A DNA stretch of 64,000 bases, taken from contig QFQQ01000008.1 of the NCBI GenBank assembly GCA_003243445.1, forward strand, positions 62,001 to 126,000, written 5' to 3'. The notes below the pieces were generated by a model. That model worked only from the letters and a program-made list of their open reading frames with translations. It did no database searches and had not been told where the DNA came from. The translations under genes were made by a program, and so were the position numbers. Origin of the DNA: Citrobacter freundii. Its GTDB lineage: Bacteria; Bacteroidota; Bacteroidia; Chitinophagales; Chitinophagaceae. Positions 44,565 to 53,579 of this stretch are shown piece after piece (positions within the stretch are counted from its first letter, which is position 1; every line of letters starts with the position of its first letter).

Positions 44565-45074
44565 TCAATTAGTACCAGAGATAGCGTTTTGAATTAGTGA
44601 GTCCATTGGCTCCAGCGCAGGAGAGAAAACGCCCAATATTTCGCCATTGCCGTCGATCAATATCTTATGGAAATCACCGGCAATTACGCCATTGATCGAG
44701 CCGTTCTGCGCGCTGTCGGATAGCCATTGATAAATTGGTTGTGCGTCCTGACCCGTTACCGGATTTATTTGAGCGATGGGAAAGGTGATCCCATAGCTTT
44801 GACAGAACTGTAATATCTCTGCATTATTGCGAGGTTCATGTCCAAAGCTATTGGACGGAAAAGCAATGACGACAAGGCTGTCAGCATACTGCTGCTGCAA
44901 TTGTTGCAATCCTGTCAATTGTCCCACACGGTTACTGGCGGTGGCTATATTGACCAGCAATATTTTCTTCCCACGGAAACTATTCATCTGAATAGTATTT
45001 CCTGCTGCGCCGGTGAACTGGAAGGAATAGATGCTGGTGGCAATAACGCAAATGGCTGATAGTATCTTTAGCAT
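44565..45074 (-). CDS. Glutathione-peroxidase-fold protein lacking all catalytic residues
   Basis: A 169-residue protein with an N-terminal hydrophobic stretch (LKILSAICVIATSIYSF), so probably exported. The fold is that of glutathione peroxidase: SFRGKKILLVNIATAS, GLQQLQQQY, AFPSNSFGHEP, EILQFCQSYGITFP and KILIDGNGEILG align directly with that family. The catalytic tetrad is gone: the peroxidatic Cys/Sec is Ser47, the Gln of NQFG is Ser76, and the Trp-Asn of WNF are Gly133-Asp134. It cannot be a normal peroxidase. It lies between the YD protein and the RHS toxin (12 and 26 bases away), so it is most likely a binding or folding partner in that system. This role is inferred. Confidence 0.78.
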   Translation of the reverse strand: MLKILSAICVIATSIYSFQFTGAAGNTIQMNSFRGKKILLVNIATASNRVGQLTGLQQLQQQYADSLVVIAFPSNSFGHEPRNNAEILQFCQSYGITFPIAQINPVTGQDAQPIYQWLSDSAQNGSINGVIAGDFHKILIDGNGEILGVFSPALEPMDSLIQNAISGTN

Positions 45075-45086
45075 TGTTATAATTTT

Positions 45087-48000
45087 TTAAATACCGCAAA
45101 TAAAGACAAGACAATCGCTTGTGCTGTTGGTCGTAGTCGAATAGGTACTTAGAGAACCGTCACTGAAACAGTATCTCCAGGTGCATTGCCAGGTCGTTTT
45201 ATTGATTTTGACAGATGAAACACAGACCAGTGTACCGGTTACACAAACATTATTGATACATTTTTTATCGTTACCGCTACAGTTAGCAGTGCTGCATACA
45301 TACGGTGGACAGGCTGTTGTGTTATAGCTTCCCTGGATCCAGCGCGTTTGATTGTAGGTTGGGCTACATGGATTCATGTCACGTTGTTCCTGTTCCTGGT
45401 AGCCGGTATTCACGCCCCCTGATAACTGACAGCGAAGGGCAGTTGTCGTATTTTGCCAATTAGCTGCTGGCACACAACTACCGCTTACCCCATCCGACAC
45501 CCAACGGAATGTGTTATAAGTCGGGCTGGAAGGATTCATATCTTTTTCCTGATGCTCCTGTATATTGGTAATATTGGCAGGGCTGCCGGGGCACGGCTGG
45601 CAACGCGTTAATCCTGTGGCCTGCCACTGCGAACTTGCTATATAAGGACAGGCTTCGGGCTGGCCGTTGTAATTGTAACAGAATTTCTTCAGGACATTCT
45701 TGTTTTCATCCCTGGTCAGTACCAAACGTCCAATGCCATCATACTCATAATAGGAATACTGATTTTTGATGTCCGCCTGACTGAGCATGCCGATGAGTGG
45801 TTCATAGGTATATGTGACCATTTTAGCCACCGCTGGATGAAAACGTATGTCGTCCACTTGCCCGGATAAACTGATTGTATAACTACCGGCACTTACTGAT
45901 ACGGTTGAAGATTGCAGTATCCAATTACTTCCGCTTTTCTGCCAATAGGACAGTGTATAAGATCCGTTGGTCAAACCCGTCAGCGACTTGGTGTAACCGC
46001 CGGTTCTGCTCTTCTTGCCGGCCTTGCAATCTCCAGCGGTACTATTGCCATCAGCGTCCTCAAATGAAGTGTGAAAAATATCCTTATTCGGAGCATTTAT
46101 CACTTCGGCAATTGGATAAATGCCCTTAGCATCCCACACATATGACTTGATGTATCCCGATTCCTTTTGTGAACTCAGCATGTTACCATTTGCATCATAC
46201 CCTAGCACCTTATTCGTCCGGTAATAGGTACCATCTTTTTGCCGGTCATATATTTCTTCCGGCAAGTAGTATGCACTATTAAAATACCCGTAAACAGTTC
46301 TGGCCCCATCAATAATATTCGATCCCGGAGGAGCTACATTTGGCCCTCTTCTTACTTCTTCGGCGATAACAAAATCAAGCATATTCTTTGAGGTCATACC
46401 ATTAAATACACTGATCTGGGGCGAGGTAAGTGAGGGATTTACAACCACGGAGGCTTCTGTTGGATACAGGAGTGCCTTTTCGATCGTCACCCCTTTGCTG
46501 TCCGTTGTTTTGATATATCTTGGGAATTCGTGGCTGTTGCCATAAGTAAGCTCTGTTGCGGTTTGCAAATAGTTGGCACCTTGATAGTCCTTATTAGTGA
46601 TTTTCTTCAAACGAATAGTGGCTCTGTATCTTGGATAACTTTGCGCGATGCCACCACCACCATAGTAGGTGACGCACGAGGAAAAACCACCATCGGTAAA
46701 GGCAACGTATTGAGTGAGAACACCCGGGTTTACTGCAAATTGAAAGACTTGATTGGGGTAGGCGCTTATACCTGTGGTTTCATATTCAAACAGCTTTTCT
46801 TTTATAAGAACGAAAGTGCCGCCTTCATATTTGTACTGTAGCTCCTGTGCCGGCCGTATCTGCTGATCGCCAACCATCATAGAATCCTGTGCTGCATATT
46901 TAAAAGTGGTTTTTATATCGTTAACGCTACCCTTAACGAGTTCATCCACTTCCTTGTAATAGAAATCAGTTGGAACAGGTATAGTATTCTGTATTTCTCC
47001 ATACTGATTATCCGATGTCAGCACCATCCTTTTACAAGCGGAGTTATCCGGAATAGAATATTCGGTATATACATTATACGGGACGTTGTTAAGCAACAGG
47101 CGGGGTCCCTGGTATTGACGGTAAACAAAAACCCTGCGATCTATCATCGAGTTGTCATTATAATTGACAAGCTCTTTTACGCGCAGTCCCGCTCCTAAAT
47201 TATTAGCCGCCACATCACCATTGGCCTCGTAAATGAACTTTGTTTTTCCTTTGGTCGGATAAATTAGTTCCTTTAAAAGAGTTTGTTGAGCGTATAAAGG
47301 ATTTACAGACCTGTCAGCAGAAGGGCCAGGAAAATCGGCTTCACCCGAGACAATTAAATGGGTATTGGAGGCACCATTAAAATATCCATAGGCATCAATG
47401 CTTCGGCTCATTACACCTGGCGTAACATAATCTTCGTAATAACTGAAACCATATTTTGCAAAATTGTTTGCATCAGAAGGGTCGGAGGATTTAAATTCTG
47501 TAAGCTTTAATCTATTTCCCCCATTATAATATCCGAAAGTAAAATCAAACTTCTTTTTAACCGTTCCATTAAAATCCTTAACCTGGATCGCCGTCAGTTT
47601 CTTCTGGTAATACGAGGCTGATGGATCATCTGTGTAAGTAAATTCCACTGTTTCGTTAGCCGTAGTAATCGAGGTAAGTAATTTCGATTGAAAATAGTAA
47701 CTATTCGTACCGTATTTCCAACTTGTAGTTTGCGAGCAGCCGCAATACCCCAAAGGATCGGGAGGTAGGTTGGAAACGCTTCGGCCCATGAATACATCCT
47801 GGGAGGGGTTGTTGTATGAAAAGTTATATTGTGTGTAGGCAAACAGTATTTCCTTTCCGCTTGCAGTAGTTATTTTGGAAAGTTTCCAGCTTGTAACGCC
47901 GTCTTGTGCGACAGAGGTCCTATTATAACCGTTCTGAGAGGTGATCGTGGTTCGTTCCTCCTCCGAGAACTCGTATTTATTCCCTTTGGTATCGGTGATC

Positions 48001-48623
48001 CAAAATTTGATGCTATTGTACGGAGAGCCGGTGATAACAGAGTAAGTAAGCTTGTTGCCCGTTTTAACTGAAAAATCAAATTGCTTTTGAGCGTTGATAA
48101 AGAACCTCCCCGAAAGTCCCGCCGTGCTGATCGTATATATGTCCTGACTAATGTCAATACCGTTATTAAACTGCGCAATTGAGCTTTGGCCTGCATAACT
48201 ATCCGCATCGATCCGGGCCTGGTTCACGTAAGCCTGGTTAACCGAATTTAATAGATAGCCATTTTCATCAGTTTCTCCTTTTATTTGACGGGATATACCA
48301 CCAACGCCATTTAACATCCAATGTGCCCCTAAATAGCTTCCGGGGTCAGAAGGTCTGAATCCACTTGACGAGTATTGTAACTCCAACGGAATGGAAACAC
48401 CGTCATATTTTATCGTGTGTATCGGTATAGCATGCGAAGCTACGCCCTGGCTTTTTTCAAATGTAATATTACCGAACTTTCCGAGGTTGGCCATCTCAGG
48501 AGTGGGCGGCACAGGATTGATGACACGGCTGTCGCGGACAATCTGGGCATTGGGATCAGATTGGGCTTGTAAGCATGAACTCCAAAGCGCTGACGCAACA
48601 AAAAAAGAAAAGTACTTTTTCAT
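45087..48623 (-). CDS. Large exported YD-type protein with cysteine-rich repeat tail
   Basis: A 1,178-residue protein with a signal peptide (FSFFVASALWSSCLQAQ). Residues about 30-130 (ITFEKSQGVASHAIPIHTI, SIPLELQYSSSGFRPSDPGS) are the start of the SpvB/YD type found in secreted scaffold proteins. The middle is beta-rich with degenerate YD units (YEYDGIGRLVLTRDENKNVL near 970). There is no RHS core and no toxin tip. Instead the last 190 residues hold tandem units (EKDMNPSSPTYNTFRW, QRDMNPCSPTYNQTRW) and many Cys (CSTANCSGNDKKCINNVC). It may be a shell or delivery partner for the RHS toxin two genes on. Function is inferred from operon position. Confidence 0.72.
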   Translation of the reverse strand: MKKYFSFFVASALWSSCLQAQSDPNAQIVRDSRVINPVPPTPEMANLGKFGNITFEKSQGVASHAIPIHTIKYDGVSIPLELQYSSSGFRPSDPGSYLGAHWMLNGVGGISRQIKGETDENGYLLNSVNQAYVNQARIDADSYAGQSSIAQFNNGIDISQDIYTISTAGLSGRFFINAQKQFDFSVKTGNKLTYSVITGSPYNSIKFWITDTKGNKYEFSEEERTTITSQNGYNRTSVAQDGVTSWKLSKITTASGKEILFAYTQYNFSYNNPSQDVFMGRSVSNLPPDPLGYCGCSQTTSWKYGTNSYYFQSKLLTSITTANETVEFTYTDDPSASYYQKKLTAIQVKDFNGTVKKKFDFTFGYYNGGNRLKLTEFKSSDPSDANNFAKYGFSYYEDYVTPGVMSRSIDAYGYFNGASNTHLIVSGEADFPGPSADRSVNPLYAQQTLLKELIYPTKGKTKFIYEANGDVAANNLGAGLRVKELVNYNDNSMIDRRVFVYRQYQGPRLLLNNVPYNVYTEYSIPDNSACKRMVLTSDNQYGEIQNTIPVPTDFYYKEVDELVKGSVNDIKTTFKYAAQDSMMVGDQQIRPAQELQYKYEGGTFVLIKEKLFEYETTGISAYPNQVFQFAVNPGVLTQYVAFTDGGFSSCVTYYGGGGIAQSYPRYRATIRLKKITNKDYQGANYLQTATELTYGNSHEFPRYIKTTDSKGVTIEKALLYPTEASVVVNPSLTSPQISVFNGMTSKNMLDFVIAEEVRRGPNVAPPGSNIIDGARTVYGYFNSAYYLPEEIYDRQKDGTYYRTNKVLGYDANGNMLSSQKESGYIKSYVWDAKGIYPIAEVINAPNKDIFHTSFEDADGNSTAGDCKAGKKSRTGGYTKSLTGLTNGSYTLSYWQKSGSNWILQSSTVSVSAGSYTISLSGQVDDIRFHPAVAKMVTYTYEPLIGMLSQADIKNQYSYYEYDGIGRLVLTRDENKNVLKKFCYNYNGQPEACPYIASSQWQATGLTRCQPCPGSPANITNIQEHQEKDMNPSSPTYNTFRWVSDGVSGSCVPAANWQNTTTALRCQLSGGVNTGYQEQEQRDMNPCSPTYNQTRWIQGSYNTTACPPYVCSTANCSGNDKKCINNVCVTGTLVCVSSVKINKTTWQCTWRYCFSDGSLSTYSTTTNSTSDCLVFICGI

Positions 48624-48644
48624 ATATTAACCCTTACACTTTTT

Positions 48645-50075
48645 TTAGAAATTATAGCCAACCCTGAACAGTACTGGAGAAGGTTTAGGTATCTGATGAT
48701 AACTTAGAAAGTCCCAGAGCAACTGAACTTTGGTCTTCTTCAGGATCTTCGACCGAACATCTATGGTCTTACTCATCCCAATCAACCCACTCTCCTGCCA
48801 GGCACTCCGGTCCCTGAGCTCGGCAAAACGGCTGAAGCCGTTGCGATAGTTCATTTCATAACCTCCCGCTAACCAAAATGAACCTTTCAGTTTCCATTCG
48901 ATAAACGACCGCAGGCCAATTCCCTGGTGAGTAATATTTATATTGCGGATGCTCTTACCCCAACCCATTTTATAGCTGACACCCACACCGATCATACTGT
49001 TATCATTCAGTTTATACCCGCCTGTTAAAGCGATATCACTGGTCACCGGTAAATAACCGTTGGATCTCAGGGATTGGATATTCGCACCGATCTCTATTCT
49101 CTGAAGGAAACTTTTCGTTCGCTGATGATTTGGTCTAAACCCTTCTGGCATTTCCAGATCACTACTACCTCCGCCCAGCTTGCTGACCTTATCTTTCAAC
49201 TGGCTGAGTTGCGACTGCGCCTCCTGCATGTTCTGGCTGAACTGCGCCTGGGCATTGGGACCACCGGAAGCGATCTGTTGCTGGACCAGACTGTTGACCT
49301 GCGCCCTTGTCTGCAGCCCGGCGAGGCTTGCCTGGGCGTTGGGATCATTCGGATCCACCGGCAGGCGGAATAACGAAGCAAGCATACTGTGCTTTCGCAT
49401 GAATTCTTTGAACAGGCTTGTTTTGCCGAGCAGTTCCAGTGCTTTCCTCTCCGCCTTTTTATGGTCTTTCAGTAGTTGCTTATATTCATTCACCTGGGCA
49501 CTGTAATAGTAAGCCTGCTTGTTGAACTGCTTTAATTCTTTTACCATGCCCAATGCTCCCAGTTGTTCTTTCAGGTATTGCTTCCGCTCGCGGATAAAGC
49601 GTTTGACCTGTTCGGCCTTTTGAAAGTTGTTCTGTAGCGAGGAAACTTTGGCCATCGCCTCGTTGAGCTGCTTGCTTCCACCACTGATCCCGGTCAAGAA
49701 CCGTTGATTTTGTTGCAGGAATTTGAGAGAGCTGCCGAGCGTATCCAGCGAGGGGATATATTGTTGCAGTTGGCCAGAATGTTCCAACTGATCCTGCAGC
49801 CGCGCATATTGATGTGCCGATTGGTGAAAGATCCTGGAAGCGGCAGCAGTGTCCCTTCGGGCGAGCTTCCGCTGCAACTTCGCCTCTTGCTGCTGAAGGC
49901 GGCTCAGCACTTTTTGGGATTGTTTATCGAGTTGTTGATCCAACCAGCTGGCCTTTGAGGAAACCTGCGTAAGGTACGCTTCACCGATCGCCGGCGATAC
50001 GGTCGTATCGTTCTGCGCGAGTATGCACGTGGTTAGACATAGCCCTATTAGGACCAGTAGCAGGCGGCTTGGCAT
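48645..50075 (-). CDS. Coiled-coil plus outer-membrane beta-barrel protein
   Basis: A 476-residue exported protein with a signal peptide (LLLVLIGLCLTTCILAQ). Residues about 35-300 are Gln/Lys/Leu-rich and helical, with coiled-coil character (QSQKVLSRLQQQEAKLQRKL, QVKRFIRERKQYLKEQLG). The last 160 residues look like a small beta-barrel: FLQRIEIGANIQSLRS, IGVGVSYKMGWGKSIRNI, GSFWLAGGYEMNYRNGFSRF, and a C-terminal aromatic end VLFRVGYNF. It is the first gene of the RHS operon and 21 bases from the YD gene. A role as the outer-membrane anchor or channel for the secreted YD and RHS proteins is plausible but not shown. Confidence 0.7.
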   Translation of the reverse strand: MPSRLLLVLIGLCLTTCILAQNDTTVSPAIGEAYLTQVSSKASWLDQQLDKQSQKVLSRLQQQEAKLQRKLARRDTAAASRIFHQSAHQYARLQDQLEHSGQLQQYIPSLDTLGSSLKFLQQNQRFLTGISGGSKQLNEAMAKVSSLQNNFQKAEQVKRFIRERKQYLKEQLGALGMVKELKQFNKQAYYYSAQVNEYKQLLKDHKKAERKALELLGKTSLFKEFMRKHSMLASLFRLPVDPNDPNAQASLAGLQTRAQVNSLVQQQIASGGPNAQAQFSQNMQEAQSQLSQLKDKVSKLGGGSSDLEMPEGFRPNHQRTKSFLQRIEIGANIQSLRSNGYLPVTSDIALTGGYKLNDNSMIGVGVSYKMGWGKSIRNINITHQGIGLRSFIEWKLKGSFWLAGGYEMNYRNGFSRFAELRDRSAWQESGLIGMSKTIDVRSKILKKTKVQLLWDFLSYHQIPKPSPVLFRVGYNF

Positions 50076-50217
50076 GTTGGTTAAGATGGTTTTAGGGCAA
50101 CCGGTGGGTCTTGTTCAGGTGGAATACCCATATCCGATCACGCAGTAAATTTGATCTATTCATGAGATACGGGACAAGCGTTTTTCCACGGGAATTTGTC
50201 ACCGTGTTTTCACGTAT

Positions 50218-50358
50218 TCAAAAATGGTCAATACTATCTTCTCTGCACAGGGGCAGAGCTAATTGACGGTATGCCTTAAACATCTCTGCCTGTACTATGG
50301 CTGCGTTAAGGTCTGTTACCGTTATTTCCTTTCCGTTCAGGTCTTTAATTTTCATCAT
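50218..50358 (-). CDS. Small protein of unknown function (46 residues)
   Basis: The frame from ATG 50358 reads MMKIKDLNGKEITVTDLNAA followed by IVQAEMFKAYRQ and ends at a TGA at 50218. The start could equally be the second ATG (50355). The acidic-amphipathic composition and the well-formed N-terminus favour a real gene. It is the last of three small minus-strand frames in the 650 bases between the RHS operon and a DUF1259 remnant. I do not recognise a family. Confidence 0.5.
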   Translation of the reverse strand: MMKIKDLNGKEITVTDLNAAIVQAEMFKAYRQLALPLCREDSIDHF

Positions 50359-50386
50359 CTTTTTGTTTGTTTAAATGTTACCGATA

Positions 50387-50585
50387 TTACTGTTCGTCTG
50401 TAAAGACTCCATTGACATAGTAGCAGACAAGCTGCTCCCCACATCCGTATCCTGGTGTTTGTATCTACATAGAAGAATTTTGTACGGTTGCAATAGATAA
50501 CATACACAGGAACATTCTTATTGACTTTATCCAGACTTTGCTCCCTTGCCAGTTTTTTTGCTTCGTCTTTTGATGCTGTTTTCAT
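50387..50585 (-). pseudogene. Small hypothetical gene with a one-base frameshift
   Basis: From ATG 50585 the frame reads MKTASKDEAKKLAREQSLDK and on to FYVDTNTRIRMW, then turns into unlikely sequence. Dropping one G of a GGGG run near 50438 restores EQLVCYYVNGVFTDEQ and a TAA at 50387. The restored protein of about 65 residues is coherent, so this is either a frameshift mutation or a sequencing slip. The family is unknown. Confidence 0.5.
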
Positions 50586-50635
50586 CGCCTGATAATTTAA
50601 GGCGGCCACCTTTGCAGGCAGCCGCCTGTGATTGA

Positions 50636-50728
50636 TTAATTGAAATTGAGAATAGCCGCGCCATCCTTTGCAAACTGGTGGCACAGTTCAAATGCCTTTT
50701 GCACTTTGGTCTGTGCAGTGCCACCCAT
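50636..50728 (-). CDS. Very small protein of unknown function (30 residues)
   Basis: From ATG 50728 the frame reads MGGTAQTKVQKAFELCHQFA then KDGAAILNFN and stops at a TAA at 50636. A GC-rich hairpin (ggcggc / gccgcc at about 50601-50626) follows. It lies 50 bases before the next small gene on the same strand and may be the start of the same unit. Its short length makes this a weak call. Confidence 0.35.
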   Translation of the reverse strand: MGGTAQTKVQKAFELCHQFAKDGAAILNFN

Positions 50729-50801
50729 TACAGCAGGAAGTGATCAGGCAGGGATTTGCTATTACAGCCATACATAATCATTTGTTCGTAATCGGCCCAA
50801 T

Positions 50802-51331
50802 GTGATGTATATGCACATTGACCGTTCTGCCGACATTATAACACTGGCGAATGGTGTCAAAGCCATCTTTGATAAAGTCAAAGAGTCAAGAGGCGGCGAT
50901 CCAAAATCGGCGAAAGCCGACAGTGTTGCAAACAGTCTCAACATTTATTTGCTGGATTCAATTATTGGACATAAGGTGAATTAGCTAAAGGGGTGTCCAA
51001 ATACACTATCGGAAGGCCGGATATTAAATTGGTAGCGCATGGCATCCCGGTGAGCAGTTTTATGGGATTTAATACCTGGGCAGCCTGGCAGGGTACGCCT
51101 GAAAAGGCGGCCGTTTGCGGTGATTTTACTATGCTCGGAAACGAGGTAGCTCCTGTTATAAAAGCGTTGGTCGAAAACGGTATTGAAGTTGTCGCTGTCC
51201 ATAACCACATGGTGCATGAAGAGCCGAAAGTTTTTTTTCTGCATTATTGGGGTGTTGGAAATGCAGAGCAACTTGCTAAAGGACTGAAAGATGCACTAAC
51301 TAAAACAAATAGTAATGCTGAAAAGCACTGA
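50802..51331 (+). pseudogene. DUF1259 (LppY/LpqO-like) gene remnant, frameshifted
   Basis: Two frames together give one DUF1259-like sequence: 50802-50984 (MHIDRSADIITLANGVKAIF, SLNIYLLDSIIGHK) and 50993-51331 (SKYTIGRPDIKLVAHGIPVS, FNTWAAWQGTPEKAAVCGDF, VVAVHNHMVHEEPKVFFLHY). Restoring one G near 50977 joins them as HKGELAKGVSKYTIGRPD. The sequence up to the break is close to the family, so the break is recent or a sequencing slip. The N-terminal part, including any signal peptide, is missing or short. Function of the family is not established. Bases 51332-51615 after it hold nothing that I recognise. Confidence 0.65.
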
Positions 51332-51615
51332 TGATATTTTGTTATTGTAAATTTTTTCTCAACGTACTTCTAAATGGAGTATGTTTTTATATGAGATAAC
51401 TGGCGTAAAGCCGAATTGATGAGCGATGTGAGCGATTCTGGGAAAAGTCGCGAGGATATTAAGTTTTGATCCCTTTGACCTTATTTGGCAAAAGTGCATC
51501 AAGTATAAACGGCACTATCATTTCAAGTATGCTTTGCTGAATACTAAAGCAGGCAACAGTGCAGCTTATAAGTTAAAGTAATATCATTAGTCGTAGCTGT
51601 TTTTCAATTTTACAG

Positions 51616-53544
51616 TTAGTGATTACTTTTTTTTAACAGCCCGTTGGCATCAAGATCTTTTAAGAACCATTCAATTGCTGCTTTGGCAACTTTAGCTGCA
51701 ATTTTTCCCTTATTCCATTTAAACAACAGTTTCAAAACGCCGCTGCCCAGCCAGCCTGTGAACTTTTTCCACCAGTTACTTTTATACTGCCGGTTCATCC
51801 ATTCTGCTGCCAGGTCAGGCTTAGCCGCTGCTCCTGAAGCCATAGGAGCTTTTCGCTTTTCCGCAGTCATTTTTTCCATGGTAAGCGTCAGCATCTTTTT
51901 TACCCTTGCTTCAATTTTTGGCTGTAACGCAAAGAGATTTGCTGCATCATATTGCGGCCATGTGGCTACGGTACGTTCCAAGGGATTACGTTCTTTACCT
52001 GTATCAGATCTTTCTTTCAATATATGCAGGTCTGGAACGATCGGCAGAAAAACGCTTCCGTCTACACCCGGGCGTTTAAATAACGCGACCATCTCGTCTG
52101 ACCAGTCTTTATGAACAGGATGTACAATTCCTTTGGCTTTATTGTATTCGAGGGTAAAGAAGGTCCTGAAAAAATTGCGGGCATTATCTCTTCCCAGGAA
52201 AAAATCATGATGCCTGAAACTGATATCCATCAAACCACTGAAAGCCATGGCAGCACCGCAGGCGATAGGATGCTGCTCATCGCTGTTTTTTTTCTTCCAG
52301 CGAACGGGAAATATTTCGCCACGGTAATAATCTGAAGAATAGGCATCCAGCATTTCCGCACGTTTTACTTTCGACTGGTCCCATAGTGTACCGATGATCG
52401 CTGGTACCACAGAAAAAAGGTCATCAGGTTGCCGGTATGCTGCACTGGAAGGAACATCAGGGAAAGGATCGATCATGATCATTGCATATTTATAATCTTC
52501 CCCGTCCCGCTTTTTTCCATATTTATTTTTTAAAATAGCCAGCACTTCGCCAAATGGCTCGTTGTTGATGGCGCCGCCATCTACACTTACAAAATGATAA
52601 GGGTCAGGAAAATTATCCGGCCATTCTATTGCAGGGACGTCTGCAGCAGGGATATCACTTAAACGGTTGAAGGCAATATTTTCAGTGCTGCTCTTTAGAT
52701 AAGCCACGCTTAATTCGCCTGCAAAAAACTCTCTGAATTTAAGCCCGACAGGAAACGCTCCTGTAGCCATGGTAGCCAGCTTGAGTGCAGCGCGTCCTTT
52801 ATTGAAGGGATCAAGAGGCAAGTATTTATCTTTATCCCTCCCTTCATCATAATCCAGTTTAAACCGCGATACAGCAAAGTGTTCGAAGGTACTGTGCTCC
52901 GGGCTTTTTTTAGTCCGCTTCAATTGTGCCGTAGGCGTTGTAAAATCTACTGCCAGCGGAATGCTGCGTAGCATGGTATGCGATAATATTAATTCCAGGT
53001 CTTTAGCCACATAAGGAAAGATCGGTTGTTGCGCCGCAGGTTTTATGAAAGCTTCATCACAGATCTTATCAATGAAATCTGAATTGAGTAGGGATTGTAT
53101 TTTACCCGTTTCATCAAGGTCTGTTGTGTTGAAAGTGGTTTCAAATATTTTTGGTTTGCCCGCTTCATCGCCCATCAATACCCAGCTGTCATACATCACA
53201 TTATTCTTCTTTTGAGTTGGATCAGCAGGATCCTTTACCGGGTTTACTATCCCATTAAGTGCATAGATGGCGGACATTACCGTGGTCATTCCGCCTGCTG
53301 AGGTGCCACCCATGGCATCAATGATCACTTTATGCTGGGGGACATGTTCCAATATGGATTTGTCCCAGCCTTCGGGCAAAGTACCAGCAGGTCCTTTTGC
53401 TTTTTCCCAAAGATCGAGTATCTCAAAAAGATAATCCATAGCACCGGCAGTATAACAGCCGGCAGATGCAGCACCGGCCATCGTAAGACCCAGATGAAAT
53501 TCTTCTGGCTGTTGCGGGAATTGCTTCTCATTGGTTACTGACAT
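51616..53544 (-). CDS. Patatin-like phospholipase
   Basis: A 642-residue protein with a patatin domain. The N-terminal oxyanion region is FHLGLTMAGAASAGCYTAGA, the nucleophile elbow is GGTSAGG near residue 80 and the catalytic Asp is in VSVDGGAINNEPFG near residue 321. Both dyad residues are therefore present and the enzyme should be active. It is longer than simple patatins: about 300 residues follow the Asp, ending in a Lys/Trp-rich helical tail (SNWWKKFTGWLGSGVLKLLF) that may bind membranes. No signal peptide is seen, so it is cytoplasmic. It is the last gene of a three-gene unit with a SLATT-like protein and a PLD-family enzyme. Confidence 0.85.
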   Translation of the reverse strand: MSVTNEKQFPQQPEEFHLGLTMAGAASAGCYTAGAMDYLFEILDLWEKAKGPAGTLPEGWDKSILEHVPQHKVIIDAMGGTSAGGMTTVMSAIYALNGIVNPVKDPADPTQKKNNVMYDSWVLMGDEAGKPKIFETTFNTTDLDETGKIQSLLNSDFIDKICDEAFIKPAAQQPIFPYVAKDLELILSHTMLRSIPLAVDFTTPTAQLKRTKKSPEHSTFEHFAVSRFKLDYDEGRDKDKYLPLDPFNKGRAALKLATMATGAFPVGLKFREFFAGELSVAYLKSSTENIAFNRLSDIPAADVPAIEWPDNFPDPYHFVSVDGGAINNEPFGEVLAILKNKYGKKRDGEDYKYAMIMIDPFPDVPSSAAYRQPDDLFSVVPAIIGTLWDQSKVKRAEMLDAYSSDYYRGEIFPVRWKKKNSDEQHPIACGAAMAFSGLMDISFRHHDFFLGRDNARNFFRTFFTLEYNKAKGIVHPVHKDWSDEMVALFKRPGVDGSVFLPIVPDLHILKERSDTGKERNPLERTVATWPQYDAANLFALQPKIEARVKKMLTLTMEKMTAEKRKAPMASGAAAKPDLAAEWMNRQYKSNWWKKFTGWLGSGVLKLLFKWNKGKIAAKVAKAAIEWFLKDLDANGLLKKSNH

Positions 53545-53579
53545 AAGATTTACTTTGACTTTATCATTAAAGGATCAAC

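Noticed and set aside
44565..45074. Active glutathione peroxidase
   Set aside because: The peroxidatic Cys and the other three catalytic residues are all replaced, so a peroxidase function was not assigned.
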